Part shown: positions 62,401 through 64,000 of the stretch, in pieces
Numbering within the stretch: the first letter of the stretch is position 1
How the letters are laid out: each line of letters starts with the position of its first letter
From: Paenibacillus pinihumi DSM 23905 = JCM 16419
GTDB lineage: Bacteria > Bacillota > Bacilli > Paenibacillales > Paenibacillaceae
NCBI RefSeq assembly: GCF_000422505.1
Contig: NZ_KE383871.1
Location: 12,321-76,320 of the forward strand
Reading direction: 5' to 3'
Length of the DNA: 64,000 nucleotides
Translations under genes and position numbers: made by a program
Notes under the pieces: generated by a model
Database searches by the model: none
Told to the model about the DNA's origin: nothing
The model's input: only the letters and a program-made list of their open reading frames with translations

Positions 62401-64000
62401 ATCCCTACTATCATCTCGATCGAGCGATCGGCCATAATCGCTACGAGGCTCTCAGCCCGAACATTTTTACCACGCAATAAGCGTGCCAGCCGGGTAGCTC
62501 TCTGATTGAGCTGACTATAGGAAAGTTCCTGATTTCCCATAATGAGCGCAATCCGCTCAGGCGTTCTATTAACTTGCTCCTCAAATATGGATTGAATTGT
62601 CTTGTCTTTTTGGTACTCCGTATGGGTGTTATTGTATTCAAACACAATCGCATCTCTTTCAACATGTGTGAGCAACTCAATTTCTGAAATTTTTGTGTGC
62701 TTGTTCCCAACCATTTCGTTTATTATTTCGCATAGATGTTCAGACATCCGTTTGACGGTTTCTTCTTTAAACAACTTCGTGCAGTATTCCAGACTAAATA
62801 AAACCTCCTCATCCGCTTCTACAGCGGTGAGCGTCAAATCGAATTTGGATACGTTATAGTCAAAGGAATAGGGAGTAATCAGAAGTCCCTCATTCTGTCC
62901 TATAGCCGCTTCCTCCGGCGGCTGCTCAACCGTTTGGACGATAAACATCGTATCAAACAATGGATTCCGGCTTAAATCTCTACGAACATCAAGCTTCTCA
63001 ATTAATTCCTCGTACGGGTATTCCTGATTTTCAAATGCTCTTAAACAGTTCTCTTTCACAGATTGAAGCAATTGTTGAATGCTGTCTTCCCGCTTAGGCT
63101 GATTTCGCATCATTAATGTATTTACGAACATGCCTGCAATCATTTCCAGATCAGCATGCTGCCTCCCCGCTGACACGGTCCCTACAATAATATCTTCCTG
63201 ATTGCTGTATTTCGACAGCAGGATATTGTAAGCTGCCAACAAGGTCATATACAGTGTCGTTCCTTCTTCCCGCATTAAACCTCTCAGCTTTTCCGTGACA
63301 ACCGGATCCAGACCAAATTCAATGACTTTCCCGTCAAATTGCTGAACCGCTGGTCTTGGATAATCAACAGGCAGATTCAATACGGGGAGCTCTCCGCCGA
63401 GCTTCTCCAACCAGTAACGTTCCTGTTCGACGAACATTTCCGATTGCAACCACCCGCTCTGCCACGCCGCATAATCCTTGTATTGAATGCGCAGGTCAGG
63501 CAGTTCGCCTCCTCTGTCCTCGTACAGACATAACCAGTCATGGTTCAAAATATCAATCGTCATTCCATCAGAAATAATATGATGCATATCAACCAGTACA
63601 ATATGCTCCAGCTCATTGTGTCGGATAATTCCTACACGCAGCAGGGGGGCCTGGCTAAGATCGAAAGGTTGAATAAATCCTTCGATCCGTTCTTGTTCAT
63701 CTGCATCTGCCGTCAAAAAATCAACAACCAGTTCTGATGCTTGATGAACCCGCTGTTTGAGTTCCCCATCTACCATGACAAAGCTGGTTCGTAAAGCTTC
63801 ATGTCGCTGAACAAGAGCTTGAAAGCTGGCCTGTACAAGCACAGGATCGAGCTTCCCTTTCACCCTCATAATATTAGGCATGTTGTAATGAATTCCGGCG
63901 CTGTCTAATTGGCTAACCACATACATTCTTCGCTGCGCGGAAGAAACCGGATAAAACTCTCTAATTTCTGCAGTGGGAATATCTTCAAACGACTTGTTGC
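56484..64000 (-). CDS. NRPS, last two modules with terminal reductase (5' end beyond right edge)
   Basis: About 2,504 residues are visible and the frame is open through the right edge. Domains: C (63950-62640), A (62600-61120), T (~60980), C (60810-59490), A (59430-57990), T (~57860), reductase (57630-56510). The first condensation motif is HHIISDG, the second HHIISDA. Pocket residues by manual alignment are D-V-T-N-L-A-I-Y for the first A domain (no substrate I can name) and D-V-L-Q-I-G-H-V for the last, which is close to glycine codes such as DILQLGLI (low confidence). The terminal domain is an SDR-like thioester reductase: LLTGATGFLG, HAAALVKHYG, and YIRSK as YxxxK. It releases the peptide as aldehyde or alcohol, or allows imine cyclisation. 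It is followed by ABC export genes. This is not the paenibacterin system at the left edge. Confidence 0.88.
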   Translation of the reverse strand, partial: NKSFEDIPTAEIREFYPVSSAQRRMYVVSQLDSAGIHYNMPNIMRVKGKLDPVLVQASFQALVQRHEALRTSFVMVDGELKQRVHQASELVVDFLTADADEQERIEGFIQPFDLSQAPLLRVGIIRHNELEHIVLVDMHHIISDGMTIDILNHDWLCLYEDRGGELPDLRIQYKDYAAWQSGWLQSEMFVEQERYWLEKLGGELPVLNLPVDYPRPAVQQFDGKVIEFGLDPVVTEKLRGLMREEGTTLYMTLLAAYNILLSKYSNQEDIIVGTVSAGRQHADLEMIAGMFVNTLMMRNQPKREDSIQQLLQSVKENCLRAFENQEYPYEELIEKLDVRRDLSRNPLFDTMFIVQTVEQPPEEAAIGQNEGLLITPYSFDYNVSKFDLTLTAVEADEEVLFSLEYCTKLFKEETVKRMSEHLCEIINEMVGNKHTKISEIELLTHVERDAIVFEYNNTHTEYQKDKTIQSIFEEQVNRTPERIALIMGNQELSYSQLNQRATRLARLLRGKNVRAESLVAIMADRSIEMIVGILGILKAGGAYLPIDPASPPERSQYMLKDSGAKLLLTLGPMPAGLWFDGEILDLADQLSFPTETNDSGLNKLELPMGSPKDLAYVIYTSGSTGKPKGVMVEQSSVVNILFGLQQHYPLLENDRYLLKTNYTFDVSVTELFGWIPGGGAAVILPPGDEKDPEEIMNTIARECITHINFVPSMLQIFVSGEQSLEKMNSLRYILIAGEALPKELVQKLYRKLSGNVRLENIYGPTEATIYATKHSIGREDAIIPIGKPLPNVQVYIMNDEGHLQATGIPGELYIAGEGVARGYLNRPELTAEKFVNHPLKPGHRVYRTGDLARWLPDGSIEYMGRLDHQVKIRGYRIELGEIREQMLKHPAINNAVVLSHTDSNGDAYLAAYVISDRPWSLSDLREHLSRTLPDYMLPANVIEVEQFTLTASGKIDMSLLPRPSGLIDTGKAYEAPQTKLEKQLEEIWKEVLGAQQVGINNSFFELGGHSLKATAMLSRIQKEVQIEVPLRVIFQKHTIKELASYILEHDLQNMYASIPVSEERAFYPVSSAQKRIYLVAQVEADDIGYNMPVIEEFSEDLDIPRFRRALEHMIERHESLRTSFKIADGELVQFIHSKANLELDIIEAGSVPVQDLVMAFVRPFDFAQAPLIRFALIKTTDGRTLFLYDIHHIISDAVSMSIFMQELLHLYEGHELPPLRIQYKDYAVWQQQVLRDESMLSQEQYWLKEFDGEIPVLDLHTDYPRPTIQQFEGSKVSFELGEQLTQELRNLSRTNEVTLYTTLFAAFSILLSKYTAQEDNVIGTVFAGRPHSDLEQLIGMFVKTLPIRNYPAGDKSLRAFLKEVQERILLAQENQDYPFEELVDRLNVQRDLSRHPVFDVMMSMLTIDTADTAEPMSEWPTPGGKAENEIDLNVSKFDLSLDIIEEPSNLQLVLEYSTSLFRKSTIERMANHFIQIVKQIATKPEAKIIELEVITPSEKQQILLDFNDTAMSFASDLTIAQSFEQQVARTPNHPMMVWRDQSYSYAHINAKANQMARRLLSKGACKGMFVGIMAERSVEYIIGVLAVLKIGAAYIPVDPSIPSDRIAYIFDDSKASLLLVNERHLAQAPDVDHIVILDDSMNDQGDSANLQIEGLSAADRAYVIYTSGSTGQPKGVVIRQNSVVNLAQWFHNNYNFTENNNVIQMTNISFDVSVLETLVTFLHGGTLFIPDQETILDRQAFYQFVNKHQIQMCQFVPVSLQELVAHTPKMESLRVLISGGDKLEASLVNQVVSKGYRLFNHYGPTETTVDVLHHPCALNEDTILLGTPFGNVHAYILNASYQLQPIGVPGELCIAGASVAEGYLNQPEMTASKFMENPFVPGERLYRTGDLARWTSNGKLEFLGRMDNQVKLRGFRIEIGEVESRLLTHEAIYEAIVMVNVLNGIKQLCAYVRSDKDMTTSEYRSILESHLPHYMIPSYFIKLDTFPLTPNGKVDRKALPLPSGLVYRNSDYVGPRTDTEKKLVVLFAEVIGVPQSQISMTDNFFELGGHSLVILKILAKTYVLNWNLTIKDFYIYKTIEQLAGKIDGTLTVEIQPEEDAASSRTEWVQCPAQEKVVLTGKHTGMDHVLLTGATGFLGIHLLYELLVHTEAEINCIIRGDDPRSAQRRLLKKMQFYFPHASSRQWNDWQARIQVYNGDVTNKYFGLHPNVFNLLGQRVDSVIHAAALVKHYGYYEDFYRANVQGTKQVVEFCMDYAIPLHHVSTTSVAGSISAEQLDSSSFTENSFYIGQNYCDNLYIRSKFEAEGMIYEEMENGLQATVYRVGNLTGRYSDGAFQENMDENMFYNRLKSFIQIGVVVPEMLEQTEEFTPVDSCSRAIVQIASTKEASGRVFHIFNPRLATYELISHAVQEAGYPMKRLSGAEAAQHVEEIMKDESRNELLSGFMADKLEADANEQQINIEVSAPLTLHYLGQLGFEYPEADTNYIKRLVNYMYKKNLLQDSLI

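Noticed and set aside
1-64000. Both NRPS genes as parts of a single cluster
   Set aside because: About 40 kb of unrelated genes lie between them, the left gene begins with its own starter domain, and the right one ends in a reductase, whereas paenibacterin needs cyclising release.

Overview
The window looks like a Paenibacillus chromosome. The evidence is a Fur protein close to Bacillus Fur, strong AGGAGG-type ribosome binding sites, YpdA-type bacillithiol reductase, a zinc-free L31 paralogue, and long non-ribosomal peptide synthetase (NRPS) genes at both edges. The left NRPS reads D-Orn, Val, Thr, D-Orn from its adenylation pockets. That matches the first four residues of paenibacterin, the cyclic lipopeptide of Paenibacillus thiaminolyticus, so a relative of that species is the best guess.

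Layout: 1-16870 (minus) is the 5' part of the paenibacterin-like synthetase (pbtA-like), running off the left edge. 17588-18671 holds fur and a divergent rpmE2 whose promoter contains a near-consensus Fur box. 18774-22545 (minus) is a ddl-murF-alr cell-wall operon with an attenuator-like leader. 23039-25785 (minus) is an operon of a c-di-GMP phosphodiesterase (HD-GYP), CheW and a chemoreceptor. 25855-27062 is the most striking element: a tyrosine recombinase gene enclosed by two 24-bp inverted recombination-core sites, with an outward-reading promoter inside the segment. Inversion would point this promoter at the HD-GYP/CheW/chemoreceptor operon. In the orientation given it reads into a terminator instead. 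This is a predicted Hin-like phase switch built on a tyrosine recombinase.

27687-36849 carries housekeeping and stress genes: a Nudix hydrolase, a nitroreductase with a Fur box, two SDRs (one lacking the Tyr/Lys pair), a CDF metal exporter with an ArsR-type operator, YpdA, an MFS exporter and a small-molecule kinase. 36850-39077 is an AT-rich stretch with short tandem repeats and a decayed or domesticated IS1595-type protein. 39078-44789 carries an M23 lipoprotein, a two-component system and an ABC exporter. 44901-49947 holds a WYL-regulator operon, a stalk-domain protein, an SDR and a TetR gene, followed at 50118-52390 by the divergent MFS exporter and a GNAT acetyltransferase.

53008-64000 (minus) is the 3' end of a second, different NRPS (C-A-T-C-A-T-reductase), cut by the right edge. 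It is followed by an ABC-2 type transporter and a membrane protein that probably export the product or give self-resistance. The terminal reductase predicts an aldehyde, alcohol or imine-cyclised product, unlike paenibacterin. No rRNA, tRNA or CRISPR array was seen. All functions are read from sequence motifs and recalled family knowledge, with no database search.
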